In this document: positions 28,000-36,881 of the stretch, one piece after another
Layout: the number at the start of each line of letters is the position of its first letter
Position numbering within the stretch: the stretch's first letter is position 1
Assembly (NCBI GenBank): GCA_028292265.1
Contig: JAQGMR010000006.1
Coordinates: forward strand, 124,001 to 188,000
DNA from: Herminiimonas sp.
GTDB lineage: Bacteria > Pseudomonadota > Gammaproteobacteria > Burkholderiales > Burkholderiaceae_D
Direction of reading: 5' to 3'
DNA length: 64,000 nucleotides
Made by a program: the position numbers and the translations under genes
The notes under the pieces: generated by a model
Databases searched by the model: none
What the model was told of the DNA's origin: nothing
Seen by the model: only the letters and a program-made list of their open reading frames with translations

Positions 28000-29187
28000 A
28001 TGACAAGCACCCGCATCCTGGCAAGCGCACTCCTCAGCATTTCCGTACTCGCAGGTTGTTCGACCATGCAGGCATCGCCCGGCAAGCGCGAGTTGATGGT
28101 GGTCGGCCACGACGAGAAGCAAAGTTGGGACGACGCCGGAAAGGCCATATTTGCGAAGCAAGGCCGCGACACGGTCTCGATCATCGATATCGGCACCGAT
28201 CCATTAGCGCCAAAAATCCTCGTCAATCTGCCTCTGGCGAATTCAATCGTAGGCCCGCCGACCAATCTCGCGATTACACCGGACGAAGGCTTGGCCCTGG
28301 TTGCAAATTCCATCAACGTGGTGGAGGAGGGCGGCGTACTGAAGCAGGTCCCTGACAACCGTCTATGGGTAATCGACCTCACCACCAATCCGCCAAAGCT
28401 GATCGATACGGTCACGGTTGGGAAGCAGCCGTCCGGCATGTCGATCAACCGTGCTGGCACGCTCGCGCTCATAGCGAATCGCGCCGATAACTCCATTAGC
28501 GTTTTGCGGATCGCCGGCAAGAAGGTGGAGCTGATCGATACCGTCGTTATCGGCGAACACGTGGCACACGTGCGCTTCACGCCTGATGGCAAAAGGGCGA
28601 TTGCTGCCAAGTTCCCGGGCCACAAAGTGGCGATGCTTGAGGTGAATGGCGAGAAGGTTACCTACAACAAGGCAGACATTCCGGTCGGCATGTGGCCTTA
28701 CAACCTTGACATAACGCCAGATGGCAAGCTGGCGCTGACTGCGGACAATGGCAACTCCGGCGCCTCCGACGGCCACATTGATACCGTAAGCGTGATCGAC
28801 ATCGAAGCGAATCCGCCGCGCGTGATCGATCGCGTTGTTGTTGGTGACGGCCCGGAAGGATTCGCCATAAGTCCAACTGGCAAGATGGCCGTGGCGGTCA
28901 TTTTGGCGGGAACGAACTCGGCGAAGAACGCGTTCTTTTATAACCGGAACGCAACGGTCGTCGCATTGAAGATAGATGGCAAGAAGGTGACTCGGTCCAA
29001 TGAAGTTCAAGTTCGTGGATTGCCGGAAGGCGTCGTGTTCAGTCAGGACGGCCGCTACATCTATGTCGGAAACTTCATTGACCAAGACATTTCGATTCTG
29101 CGTGTGGACGGCGACCAGATCGTCGACACGGGCAAGTCCATGCAGCTTCCAGGGCATCCTGCCTCCATGCGTGGACGCACGCATTAA
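28000..29187 (+). CDS. YncE-like beta-propeller lipoprotein
   Basis: A 395-residue protein whose signal peptide ends in LAGC (Cys20). The mature part has repeated blades containing TVSIIDIGTDP, RLWVIDLTTNPP, SISVLRIAGKKVE and TVSVIDIEANPP-type strands with ITPDG turns, a seven-bladed YVTN/YncE propeller. Such proteins are periplasmic or surface-exposed and are thought to bind ligands or partners; no enzymatic residues are known. It is followed by a strong terminator and is probably monocistronic. Function not known. Confidence 0.88.
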   Translation: MTSTRILASALLSISVLAGCSTMQASPGKRELMVVGHDEKQSWDDAGKAIFAKQGRDTVSIIDIGTDPLAPKILVNLPLANSIVGPPTNLAITPDEGLALVANSINVVEEGGVLKQVPDNRLWVIDLTTNPPKLIDTVTVGKQPSGMSINRAGTLALIANRADNSISVLRIAGKKVELIDTVVIGEHVAHVRFTPDGKRAIAAKFPGHKVAMLEVNGEKVTYNKADIPVGMWPYNLDITPDGKLALTADNGNSGASDGHIDTVSVIDIEANPPRVIDRVVVGDGPEGFAISPTGKMAVAVILAGTNSAKNAFFYNRNATVVALKIDGKKVTRSNEVQVRGLPEGVVFSQDGRYIYVGNFIDQDISILRVDGDQIVDTGKSMQLPGHPASMRGRTH

Positions 29188-29564
29188 GCGTTGCAACTGA
29201 CCGCGCCGTTTCTGGCGCGATCAATGATCTGCAAGTGGGTCGGCCAGAGCGTGCCGGCCCTTTTTCATTCCAGCATCGACTGCTTCTCTCTTCCCTGCTT
29301 AAGGCTTGGCTGCGCCGTATTTGCCGTGCGGCGACTGGCGTTTCCCGCATAGCCCCGTTCTCTTGATGCGACTCAAGACGTTACCGGAGAAGCATCCTAA
29401 GTTGGATTATCGGGCAGTCCCTTCCAGACCGGTTCAGCGCTTTCATTGCATTGCATGAAGGACCGCTTTGGCGCGAACGACGATCATGTCGACCTGGTGA
29501 GTCTGCAGGGCGACAAGCCTCAACAACGTAATTCAATGAATCCGTTGGAAGGAGATCACGCGTC
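29188..29564. other. Intergenic region with terminator
   Basis: Contains the terminator of the beta-propeller gene (29237-29265); nothing else recognised. Confidence 0.5.
29237..29265 (+). terminator. Rho-independent terminator
   Basis: GGGTCGGC and GCCGGCCC form an 8-bp stem (one G-U pair) with an 8-base loop followed by TTTTT, 50 bases after the beta-propeller gene. Confidence 0.85.
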
Positions 29565-30257
29565 ATGAAACACGGAATCCTCGCCTCTACCTTGCTCGCG
29601 CTGTCCTGCATGCCGCTTGCCGGTTGCAACGGCGACGATTCGCCGGCCCAGGCCGCGACTGCCATTACGACTGGCACCAATCTGCAGACTCAGCCGCAAG
29701 GACAGTCTCAGACGCCTCTGGCTTCTACCTTTACCCTGTCCAGCCCGGATCTGACAGGCGGCACCTTCGACCAGAAGTTCATCCTGAACGGCTTCGGATG
29801 CTCCGGCCAGAATATTTCGCCGGCCATTGAATGGAGCAACGTACCGGCGGGCACCAAGTCCCTTGCGCTCCAGGTCTTTGATCCCGACGCGCCGTCCGGC
29901 AGCGGGTTCTGGCATTGGGCTGTGTATGACATTCCGCCGACTGCTACCGGCTTGCCACAGGGCGCGGGTAACGACCCGAATTTGCTGCCGGCAGGCGCCT
30001 TTGGTGGCACTACGGATTTGTTCGACACCGGGCTTACCAACGGTAACGGCAACTACGGAGGACCTTGTCCACCGCAGGGCGACGCGCCGCATCGCTATAT
30101 CTTCACGCTGTACGCGACGGCAGTCGACAAACTGGAGGTGGCAGGCGGTGTCCCGAAGACCGGCACCGCAGGGCTATATGGGTTTGTGCTTAACAAGGGA
30201 CTTGGTGCCGGCCTGCTGGGAAAGGCGACGTTTACGGCCAAGTTCGGCCGACCCTGA
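29565..30257 (+). CDS. YbhB/YbcL family (PEBP) lipoprotein
   Basis: A 230-residue protein with a lipoprotein signal ending LAGC (Cys21), a Gln/Thr-rich linker, then a phosphatidylethanolamine-binding-like domain from about residue 55. Family marks are FGCSGQNISPAIEWSNVPAGTKS, VFDPDAP and HRYIFTLYA. Bacterial PEBP-like proteins are of unclear function. The lipid anchor places it in the envelope. GGAGATC precedes the ATG. Confidence 0.88.
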   Translation: MKHGILASTLLALSCMPLAGCNGDDSPAQAATAITTGTNLQTQPQGQSQTPLASTFTLSSPDLTGGTFDQKFILNGFGCSGQNISPAIEWSNVPAGTKSLALQVFDPDAPSGSGFWHWAVYDIPPTATGLPQGAGNDPNLLPAGAFGGTTDLFDTGLTNGNGNYGGPCPPQGDAPHRYIFTLYATAVDKLEVAGGVPKTGTAGLYGFVLNKGLGAGLLGKATFTAKFGRP

Positions 30258-30301
30258 AAGCCGGCTTTGTCCAAGGCCCCTTTGGAGTACGCTTGCTTGA
30301 T

Positions 30302-30589
30302 TCAAGCCCTGTACAGCGGCAGTTTTTGCCCGTCCTTCTCAACCAGGATGGCGCGCCGGTCCCAGTAAGCCAGTGCTTCGCCTTCGCCACTGACCTCCAC
30401 CTTCACCGATGGGGCCAGGCAAAGCGCGCTGGTTAAATGCAACTGCCCGTGCAACAGGCGAAATCCATTATTTTCACGAACGATCAAGATTTCCGGGGTC
30501 ACGATGTGTTCTCCGCCAATCTGCAAACCCGGGGTATCCGGTTTTGCAGAAGCATGCGCCGCCAACATTTCAGCGCAATGACATTTCAT
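30302..30589 (-). CDS. Hypothetical protein
   Basis: A 95-residue frame from MKCHCAEMLAAHASA to LPLYRA, convergent with the PEBP gene. It is mostly predicted beta (GLQIGGEHIVTPEILIV, LHGQLHLTSAL, VKVEVSGEGEALAYW), has no signal peptide and no domain I recognise. The frame stays open to 30811, but the upstream translation is low-complexity. The start lacks a good ribosome-binding site. Coding status is probable rather than certain. Confidence 0.4.
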   Translation of the reverse strand: MKCHCAEMLAAHASAKPDTPGLQIGGEHIVTPEILIVRENNGFRLLHGQLHLTSALCLAPSVKVEVSGEGEALAYWDRRAILVEKDGQKLPLYRA

Positions 30590-30946
30590 CGAAAGCGATG
30601 CGTCGTTCCCGCATCGCTGCGTCAGCCAGCTTGAGGTCGAACCGTTTGTTGGGTTGCCCGCTGGGTAGAGGTGTCGGCATTGCGCTGCAACAGACCAAAT
30701 CGCGGTTACCCGGCATCTCGATGAGCCAGTGTACAAAGAAATCGGCCGTCCGAATAGCGCAAGCTGATTGAATCTGCAAATCACCAGGCTGGCACGAAAT
30801 CGCATGCGCAAATCGTCCTTGGAAAGCTTCCCGGCAAATCAGACTTGGCGCAGTGGGGGATTCGACCTAGTGAGCGCTTTTCCGCAAGGGTTTGGGGGCG
30901 TAGAGCGGGTTCGTAGCGGCGGTATCGGCGACAAACCGAAATGCCT

Positions 30947-31795
30947 CTATTTTTCCTGCTCCAGCACATATTCCGGAACGAGACGATCCAGCGTCCGGTG
31001 CAGTTCGTCGGCGTCAATCGGCGCCCTGAGAAATGCATCGCATCCCAAGAACGTTCCACGAATCCTGTCCACAGCCTTGCGGTTTGTGCTGAGGATAATG
31101 GTGCTCACCTTGCGCCGTCCCTGTGACTGCTTCAGCATGCGGCAGATGCCGACGCCGTCCTCGTCCGGCAGAAGCATCTCCACGAAAACAGCGTTGTATC
31201 GAAAGTTTGCCAGCAAGAGCACTGCAGCTTCGCCGGTACAAACATGGTCCACCCGATAGCCGCGGGCCGCCAGTTCGCCGGTAATGTAGCGCCAGCCCTT
31301 GGGATTCGGATTCACAATCAGCGCCGTGGCGACCGTCTTATAGACTCGCGGCGTAGCAGGCTTGACGGCAACAGGCTCGAGGACAGCGGATTTGAGGGCG
31401 GTGCCGGCTTTCAGCGATGTCGCTAAGCTCCCCAATTCAGTCTGAACGGCAACGCCGTTATTCGCGCTGCTGCCGGTAACTGACTCCAGCGTTTCAAGCA
31501 CGATCGACCAACGCAAGGGGCGGCTAATGGTCGCTGCGATACCGGTTGCGGGCGTCGCATTGCCGACCGCGATGACAGGCGGATGAGGGGCCTTCGGACG
31601 GTCCCGTTCGTACCAGCTTTGCGCTACGTCCGTTCCAATATCCAGCAAGACGCAGTCGGGCTTGCCTTCCATATCGTCTTTCCATTCACGATATGCACCG
31701 GACACCTTGAACAACGAGGCGAAAAGCGTGCGTTCCTGTTCGCTGAAACCGATCAGCAAGACACCGTACCGTACGGCAGCGATATGAGCTGGCAT
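30947..31795 (-). CDS. Tandem degenerate response-regulator receiver protein
   Basis: A 282-residue cytoplasmic protein starting MPAHIAAVRYGVLLIG. The C-terminal part (about 155-275) is a receiver fold: strand ALIVNPNP, strand AVFVEMLLPDEDG, strand STIILSTN, and CDAFLRAPID at the end. The aspartate that is phosphorylated in receivers is replaced by Glu206, the acidic pair by Asn-Pro-Asn, and the conserved Lys before Pro by Ala258. The N-terminal part (10-105) looks like a second, even more degenerate receiver. There is no output domain. It should act without phosphorylation, perhaps through protein contacts. Divergent from a similar protein at 32264. Confidence 0.75.
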   Translation of the reverse strand: MPAHIAAVRYGVLLIGFSEQERTLFASLFKVSGAYREWKDDMEGKPDCVLLDIGTDVAQSWYERDRPKAPHPPVIAVGNATPATGIAATISRPLRWSIVLETLESVTGSSANNGVAVQTELGSLATSLKAGTALKSAVLEPVAVKPATPRVYKTVATALIVNPNPKGWRYITGELAARGYRVDHVCTGEAAVLLLANFRYNAVFVEMLLPDEDGVGICRMLKQSQGRRKVSTIILSTNRKAVDRIRGTFLGCDAFLRAPIDADELHRTLDRLVPEYVLEQEK

Positions 31796-32263
31796 CAGAT
31801 TTTTCTGCTTTCTTGGTGGTCGAGCCCGTATCCGTAGCGTCAAGCGACGCCATGCGCCGATTTTATTGGCGTTTGGTAAGTACTGCACCACATTAATTTT
31901 GCCAGGTCCGTCGGAGCCAAGTCCCGTCGTGCGTTCTTCGGAGACGAGGACGAGACAAGGTAGCTTTATTCAACCCATATTCCAGACGCGAAGAGCGATA
32001 CAGAGCAGCGGTCGCATCGATCCAACCCAAGTAGGCGGGAGTACTTCGGCTTCCGCCAGACGCGCCGGTTACCATTTAGATGCCGTGCCAATTAGTGCGA
32101 CCGGCCAGCCGGTCCCGATAGTGTAGAACGGAAATAATTTCCCACTGTCAAAAAATCCGGTAATCTCTCTTGCACACGATAGTGCTGGTCGACTGCCATG
32201 TTCGATGCTAGGGCTCGATAAAGAGCGACTATAAGCGGGACTATAAAAGCAGGGAGGGGGAAC
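31796..32263. other. Divergent intergenic region of the pseudo-receiver pair
   Basis: No coding frame of merit. Contains a 13-bp palindrome (32130-32142) and, close to 32264, a good ribosome-binding site (GGGAGGGGG). Confidence 0.5.
32130..32142. promoter_or_regulatory. Palindrome GGAAATAATTTCC
   Basis: A perfect 6-1-6 inverted repeat in the region between the divergent pseudo-receiver genes; a candidate operator. Confidence 0.35.
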
Positions 32264-32731
32264 ATGACGAGAGCGCGAATTCTGTGCGCCGTTTTGCCGG
32301 AGTCGATCGATGAGCAACGGCGGGTTCTTGAGCCGACATACCAGGTGACATACGTAACAACGTTGGATGACGCGCGCAAGGCGCTCGCTACCTACGATTT
32401 CAATCTGATCGTCTGCGGTATTCACTTCGACGCATCCCAAATGCCGCTTCTGCTGCAGCACTGCAAGAACGATCCACGCCTCAAGGACATCCCCTTCGTC
32501 TGCGTTCGAGGCTACCGGGGCAGGCTGTCTGAAAGCATGTACCAGCAAGTACGATCCGCCACTGCGCTCCTCGGCGGCTTCTATGTCGATCTGGCTCACT
32601 GGATTGATTCCAGGGGTTATGAGCACGCCTTGCGTGACTTGGGCGGGGTGATTGCCTCCCTGCTGCGCAGTAGCAAAAGCGCCAGCAACGGCAACGGCAA
32701 CGGCAACGGGAACGGCAATCAGGATCATTAG
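32264..32731 (+). CDS. Receiver-like protein with Asn/Gly repeat tail
   Basis: A 155-residue protein. Residues 1-125 follow the receiver pattern (RARILCAVLPES, FNLIVCGIHFDAS, IPFVCVRGYRG), but the phosphorylatable aspartate is replaced (NLIVCGI has Gly) and the acidic pair is missing. The C-terminus is an (Asn-Gly)n run encoded by GGCAAC repeats. There is no output domain. It is divergent from the degenerate receiver protein at 31795. A strong ribosome-binding site precedes the ATG. Function unknown. Confidence 0.7.
   Translation: MTRARILCAVLPESIDEQRRVLEPTYQVTYVTTLDDARKALATYDFNLIVCGIHFDASQMPLLLQHCKNDPRLKDIPFVCVRGYRGRLSESMYQQVRSATALLGGFYVDLAHWIDSRGYEHALRDLGGVIASLLRSSKSASNGNGNGNGNGNQDH
32687..32723. 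repeat. In-frame GGCAAC repeat
   Basis: About six GGCAAC-type hexamers at the 3' end of the receiver-like gene, coding the Asn-Gly tail. Slippage would add or remove NG pairs without a frameshift. Confidence 0.8.
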
Positions 32732-33117
32732 ACCGGGCGAGTGCTTCTATCGAGGCTATGCCGCGGCAATCGTCCCTTCAGCCAACGCATTGTCACTCCG
32801 CGGTTTAACGGGTCTCCCTTCGCCGCCTCTTTGCCGACGATGGCCGCAACCGTTTGCATCGCGCTAGCCACACATCAAGAAGGCAGGCGGGGCGCAGCCC
32901 GCAAGCCTCTCTTTCTGGCGTCTACCAGGTTCTCGTCAACGGAAGCAGTTAAGCCTTCGGCATCGCGACGAAAGCGGCTTCTTCGATGCGGATCGCGGCC
33001 ATGTACTGGTCGCTTTTCCTTTGCTGGTTTCCAATGGAATCTACATCAAATTTGCCGAAAACATTCGCCGTGCCCCGCGAGGCGGCTGCTTATACTGAAA
33101 TTTTCAGGAGAGCAAAA
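32732..33117. other. Intergenic region
   Basis: About 390 bases, no recognised gene. Ends with AGGAGAG, the ribosome-binding site of the gene at 33118. Confidence 0.45.
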
Positions 33118-33318
33118 ATGGATAAGAATGTAGGAGGCATTGACCGGGCGCTCCGCGTCGTCGCAGGGCTCGTAATTATTGGCCTGTTTTTCGTGGTCGG
33201 GGATGCCTATCGCTGGTGGACCTTGCTGGGCATCGTGCCGCTCATGACGGGATTGATTGGATGGTGCCCGATATATATGCCGTTCGGCGCTAGCAGTTGC
33301 AAGGGCGCGGTACATTGA
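33118..33318 (+). CDS. DUF2892 small inner-membrane protein
   Basis: A 66-residue protein (MDKNVGGIDRALRVVAGL at the start) with two hydrophobic helices and the family ending PLMTGLIGWCPIYMPFG. DUF2892/YgaP-like membrane proteins often accompany rhodanese or sulfur functions, but no such gene is adjacent. AGGAGAG lies seven bases upstream of the ATG; longer upstream frames have no ribosome-binding site. Confidence 0.85.
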   Translation: MDKNVGGIDRALRVVAGLVIIGLFFVVGDAYRWWTLLGIVPLMTGLIGWCPIYMPFGASSCKGAVH

Positions 33319-33446
33319 ACTGACGCATTCGGCTTGCCGGCGGCGAGAAGGCGACTGGCAAAGCCATGTAGCCCTGCGGCCGGGCCGTATTCCGAAGGTA
33401 AGCGGACGGCAGCGACGCACGATGTAGCGTCGCTGCCGTTTGTTCG

Positions 33447-34526
33447 TCAGGCTTCCGAACGAATCGGATTACGAATGATGCCAACGCCGGTAATTTCGGT
33501 TTCCACGACGTCGCCGTGCTTCAGAAATTCCTGTGGCTTGCGCGCGAAGCCAACACCGGACGGCGTACCCGTCGCAATAATGTCACCCGGTTCCAGTGTC
33601 AGGCCGCGTGATAATTCCGCGATGATGCGGGGAATCTTGAAGTACATCTGCTTGTAACTGGCGTTCTGCTTTTCCACGCCGTTCACGCGGCAAATCACGC
33701 GCACGTCATCGAGTTTCACGCCTGCTGCCGTGACGATCCACGGGCCCATCGGGCCGTGGCCATCCAGGCTCTTGCCCTTGAACCATTGACCGCCGTGGCG
33801 CTTCTGCTGTACTTCGCGCGAGGTGGTGTCGTTGTAAGCAGAGTAGCCAAACACATAGTCCATGGCCTTGTCTTCCGGGATGTTGCGGCCGCGCTGTCCG
33901 ATGATTACCGCGAGTTCCGCTTCCCAGTCCGTCGTGTTGGACAAGGTCGAATCATGCGGGATCGAATCGAACGGGCCGTTCATGGTGTGGGTGGCCTTGG
34001 TGAAGAAGACCGGATGGTCTGGCAGGGTCTGCACCGTTTTGTCAGCGCGTACATCCTTGCCTTCCTCGAAGTGGTCGAGGTAGTTCCAGCCGACGCAGTA
34101 GATGTTACGGTCGGGACGGGGAACGGGGGACATGAACTGCGCCTGTTGCAGACCCGGCAGCGAAGCACGCTGCTGTGCTGCCTTCTCTGCCACGGCTCGA
34201 ACTCGTGCGAAGCCGGCATTGCCGCTTGCGATCAGCGCGAGCATGGAGCTTGCGTCGAATGGCAGACTAACGCCCTGGCGTTGTGCTTCGGCTTTCAGGT
34301 CGATCAGCTTGCCGTCGTCTAGCACAACCACGACGGTCGGCGCCGACCCCGCGGCCATCACGCAGGTCGCCAAACGCATCCCGACGGCGCCAGCCAGTGG
34401 GGGCACTGCCTTGATCTGGGCTGCGCCGTTGGCCTGGGCGCTTGCGCCGCCAGCGCGGCTGATCAACAGGCCACCGACTGCGGCGGTTGCGCTAGCCTTG
34501 AGTAGATCGCGACGATTCTTGTCCAT
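33447..34526 (-). CDS. Tat-exported fumarylacetoacetate hydrolase family protein
   Basis: A 359-residue protein that begins MDKNRRDLLKASATAAVGG, a twin-arginine (Tat) signal with a hydrophobic core and a cleavage site near ASAQA. The FAH domain follows: NIYCVGWNYLDHFEEG, TDWEAELAVIIG (metal-binding Glu pair), YSAYNDTTSREVQ, KSLDGHGPMGPWI and TPSGVGFARKP. FAH enzymes are normally cytosolic, so periplasmic export of a folded metal enzyme is unusual. GGAGA precedes the ATG. It lies upstream of a GntR regulator gene on the same strand. Substrate unknown. Confidence 0.9.
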   Translation of the reverse strand: MDKNRRDLLKASATAAVGGLLISRAGGASAQANGAAQIKAVPPLAGAVGMRLATCVMAAGSAPTVVVVLDDGKLIDLKAEAQRQGVSLPFDASSMLALIASGNAGFARVRAVAEKAAQQRASLPGLQQAQFMSPVPRPDRNIYCVGWNYLDHFEEGKDVRADKTVQTLPDHPVFFTKATHTMNGPFDSIPHDSTLSNTTDWEAELAVIIGQRGRNIPEDKAMDYVFGYSAYNDTTSREVQQKRHGGQWFKGKSLDGHGPMGPWIVTAAGVKLDDVRVICRVNGVEKQNASYKQMYFKIPRIIAELSRGLTLEPGDIIATGTPSGVGFARKPQEFLKHGDVVETEITGVGIIRNPIRSEA

Positions 34527-34689
34527 ACTTGTCTCCATAGAGTTTTGACTGCTGGTTTCAACTGCTGGTTTTAACTGCGCGTTTCAACGTTCACAAAAAG
34601 AGCAACAGGGAAGGCGTTACAGGCTGGTCGACTGCATGCTTTGCTTCCCTTGAGACGAGGGGGGATTGCGTTTGCGTTCTTCACGGCGG

Positions 34690-35358
34690 TTACTCGGCCG
34701 ACTGATCCAGCGTCGACAGCAGGCGTTGCCGACCGGAGAGTACGTGGCGCTCGGCCGTCGTTTTGGCGCGCGCCTCCGAACCGCTGCAGATCGCTTCGTA
34801 GATCTGCCAGTGCTCGACATTCGACTTGCGCATATTGCCGGGGGAGTCGAAATACTTGCGGCGGAAAAGGTGCAATTCGTTGACATAGTCAAGGTATGCC
34901 TGGTGTGCGCGCTTGTTGTTCGAGAGCGTAAGGATCAGCGCATGGAATTCGAGGTTCAAGCTGTAGTAGCCATTACCGTCGCCGGTCTCGCATGATGTGT
35001 CCATTGCCTTCAGCAGGCGTTCAAGCTCGAGCCGATTGCCGGCGGTTAGCCGCTCTGTCGCGCGCTGCGCGGCGAAGCCAAATACCAGCGCCCGAAGTTC
35101 ATAAATTTCCAGCATCTCGCGCACTGAAATTTTGCGCACGAACACGCCCTTGTTTGGCACCGCGGTCACAATGCCAAAGCCGGCGAGGATGCGGATTGCT
35201 TCCCGAATCGGTCCGCGACTGGTTCCCATGCGCAGTGCCAGCGCCGCTTCATTAAGCCGCTCGCCGGGAAGTATTTCGCCCGAATAGATCAGTTGCTTGA
35301 GCTGCTCCGAAATGCTCAAGGCAAGACCTTGAAGTGGCTGCTTTACGGCTCCTGTCAT
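34690..35358 (-). CDS. GntR family regulator, FCD effector domain
   Basis: A 222-residue protein. The N-terminal winged helix contains GEILPGERLNEAALALRMG and TSRGPIREAIRILAGFGIV. The helical FCD domain follows, with LNLEFHALILTLSNN providing possible metal-binding His and VEHWQIYEAI near the end. Such FadR-subfamily regulators usually repress adjacent catabolic genes until an organic acid binds. It is divergent from the CoA-transferase operon (258 bases between starts) and precedes the Tat-exported FAH gene on the same strand. A palindrome at 35543 is a good candidate operator. Confidence 0.92.
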   Translation of the reverse strand: MTGAVKQPLQGLALSISEQLKQLIYSGEILPGERLNEAALALRMGTSRGPIREAIRILAGFGIVTAVPNKGVFVRKISVREMLEIYELRALVFGFAAQRATERLTAGNRLELERLLKAMDTSCETGDGNGYYSLNLEFHALILTLSNNKRAHQAYLDYVNELHLFRRKYFDSPGNMRKSNVEHWQIYEAICSGSEARAKTTAERHVLSGRQRLLSTLDQSAE

Positions 35359-35542
35359 TCTCTATTCACCTGGTTACTGCTTTCCTGAAAAAGTTCGGTG
35401 GTGCCCGGACGGCGCTCAAGTCGCGAGGCTTATCGACCGCGCGCCGCAGTCTGTCACGCGGCAAAAAAATTATAACAGTCGACCACGGATTCTATAGCGG
35501 ATTGTCATCCAAAAGCCAGCAAGAAGTCTACGATGAACTCAA

Positions 35543-35556
35543 AAGTGTTGACACTT
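35543..35556. promoter_or_regulatory. Palindrome AAGTGT-TG-ACACTT with embedded -35
   Basis: A perfect inverted repeat of two 6-base arms with a 2-base spacer, in the region between the GntR gene and the CoA-transferase gene. It contains TTGACA (35548-35553), a consensus -35 on the plus strand, though the matching -10 is weak. A regulator bound here would block RNA polymerase. Assignment to the GntR protein is inference. Confidence 0.45.
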
Positions 35557-35615
35557 CGAAGGCGTCTCGTCAATACTGCGTCAATCTGCAATCCAATAAC
35601 ACGGAGACATTAACC

Positions 35616-36806
35616 ATGCCCCATCTTCCCGCGTCGGCCGCGCTACAACGCTTCCGCGTCGTTGACCTGACACAGGTCCGTGCCGGACCCACCGCTTGCC
35701 GACAGCTTGCTGATTGGGGCGCCGACGTGATCCAGGTGCAGATGCCGGAGCACATGCGGGGCGACGATACGTTGGGTGGCCAGGACGGCTCGGACTACCA
35801 GTACACGCACCGCAACAAGCGCTCCATGACGCTCAACCTGAAAGAGCAGGAAGGTATCGATGTGCTGAAGCGGCTGATTGCCACCGCCGATGTGCTGGTC
35901 GAAAATTTTCGGGCCGACGTGAAGTATCGGCTTGGTATCGATTACGACAGTCTCGCCAAGGATAATCCCGGTTTGGTGTACGCCAGCATCTCTGGCTTCG
36001 GTCAGACCGGGCCCTATTCGAAGCGTCCGGGATTTGACCAGATTGCCCAAGGCATGGGCGGGCTGATGTCCGTAACCGGGTTGCCTGGCCAGGGTCCAGT
36101 GCGGGTTGGGCTTCCTATCGCCGATCTATGCTCCGGCATTTTTGCGGCGCAGGGCATTCTGGTCGCGCTGCTGGAGCGCGGTGCGTCCGGCAAGGGACAA
36201 TGGCTTCATACGTCGCTGCTCGAAGCTACGGTCTACATGATGGACTTCCAGACGGCACGTTGGCTCACCGACGGCGAGATTCCAGGCCAGGCCGGCAACT
36301 ATCATCCGACCAGCATTCCGACCGGCGTATACCAGGCGCGTGACGGGTTCATGAACATCGCTGTGTTCGGCTCAAAAATCTGGGAGCGCTTTTGTCAGAT
36401 CCTCGGCGCGCCAGAATTGGCCCACGATGATCGCTACAAGGACAAGATGGGGCGCTCGAAAAATCGCGATGTTCTCAATGCGGAAATCAATCGGCGTCTT
36501 GCCATGCATGATCGCGCACACTGGATCGAATGCTTCAACGAGGGTGGCGTTGCCTGCGGACTCATCAACAACATGCAGGAAGTATTCGAGGAGCCGCAGG
36601 TCAAGCACTTGAACATGGTAAAGACTGTGGTGTCTCCAAGGCTGGGCGAGCAGCGCCTGGTAGGGCAGCCGGTACAGCTTTCGCGTACCCCCAGCACCAT
36701 TGCGCGTTCCGCGCCGCGGCGCGGTGAACATACCGTAGAGATTCTGGAAGAACTAGGTTTCGATGCAGCCGACATGGCGCGCATGAAGGCTGCCAGCGTT
36801 TTTTAA
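35616..36806 (+). CDS. CaiB/BaiF family (type III) CoA-transferase
   Basis: A 396-residue enzyme that moves CoA between carboxylic acids. The N-terminal RVVDLTQVRAGPTACRQLADWGADVIQV and the central NPGLVYASISGFGQTGPY are typical. The catalytic aspartate is Asp170 in GLPIADLCSG. The start at 35616 has GGAG nine bases upstream; the longer frame from 35334 overlaps the GntR gene and is rejected. It begins an operon-like series with the crotonase-fold protein, MDR reductase and Bug receptor. The acid it activates is not known. Confidence 0.92.
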   Translation: MPHLPASAALQRFRVVDLTQVRAGPTACRQLADWGADVIQVQMPEHMRGDDTLGGQDGSDYQYTHRNKRSMTLNLKEQEGIDVLKRLIATADVLVENFRADVKYRLGIDYDSLAKDNPGLVYASISGFGQTGPYSKRPGFDQIAQGMGGLMSVTGLPGQGPVRVGLPIADLCSGIFAAQGILVALLERGASGKGQWLHTSLLEATVYMMDFQTARWLTDGEIPGQAGNYHPTSIPTGVYQARDGFMNIAVFGSKIWERFCQILGAPELAHDDRYKDKMGRSKNRDVLNAEINRRLAMHDRAHWIECFNEGGVACGLINNMQEVFEEPQVKHLNMVKTVVSPRLGEQRLVGQPVQLSRTPSTIARSAPRRGEHTVEILEELGFDAADMARMKAASVF

Positions 36807-36881
36807 TCCGTTCGGGCGCCACCGCCGGCTTTGCCGGCGCGGCGCGCGCAAAATCCATTTCATTTTTTCTGGAGTCATCTC

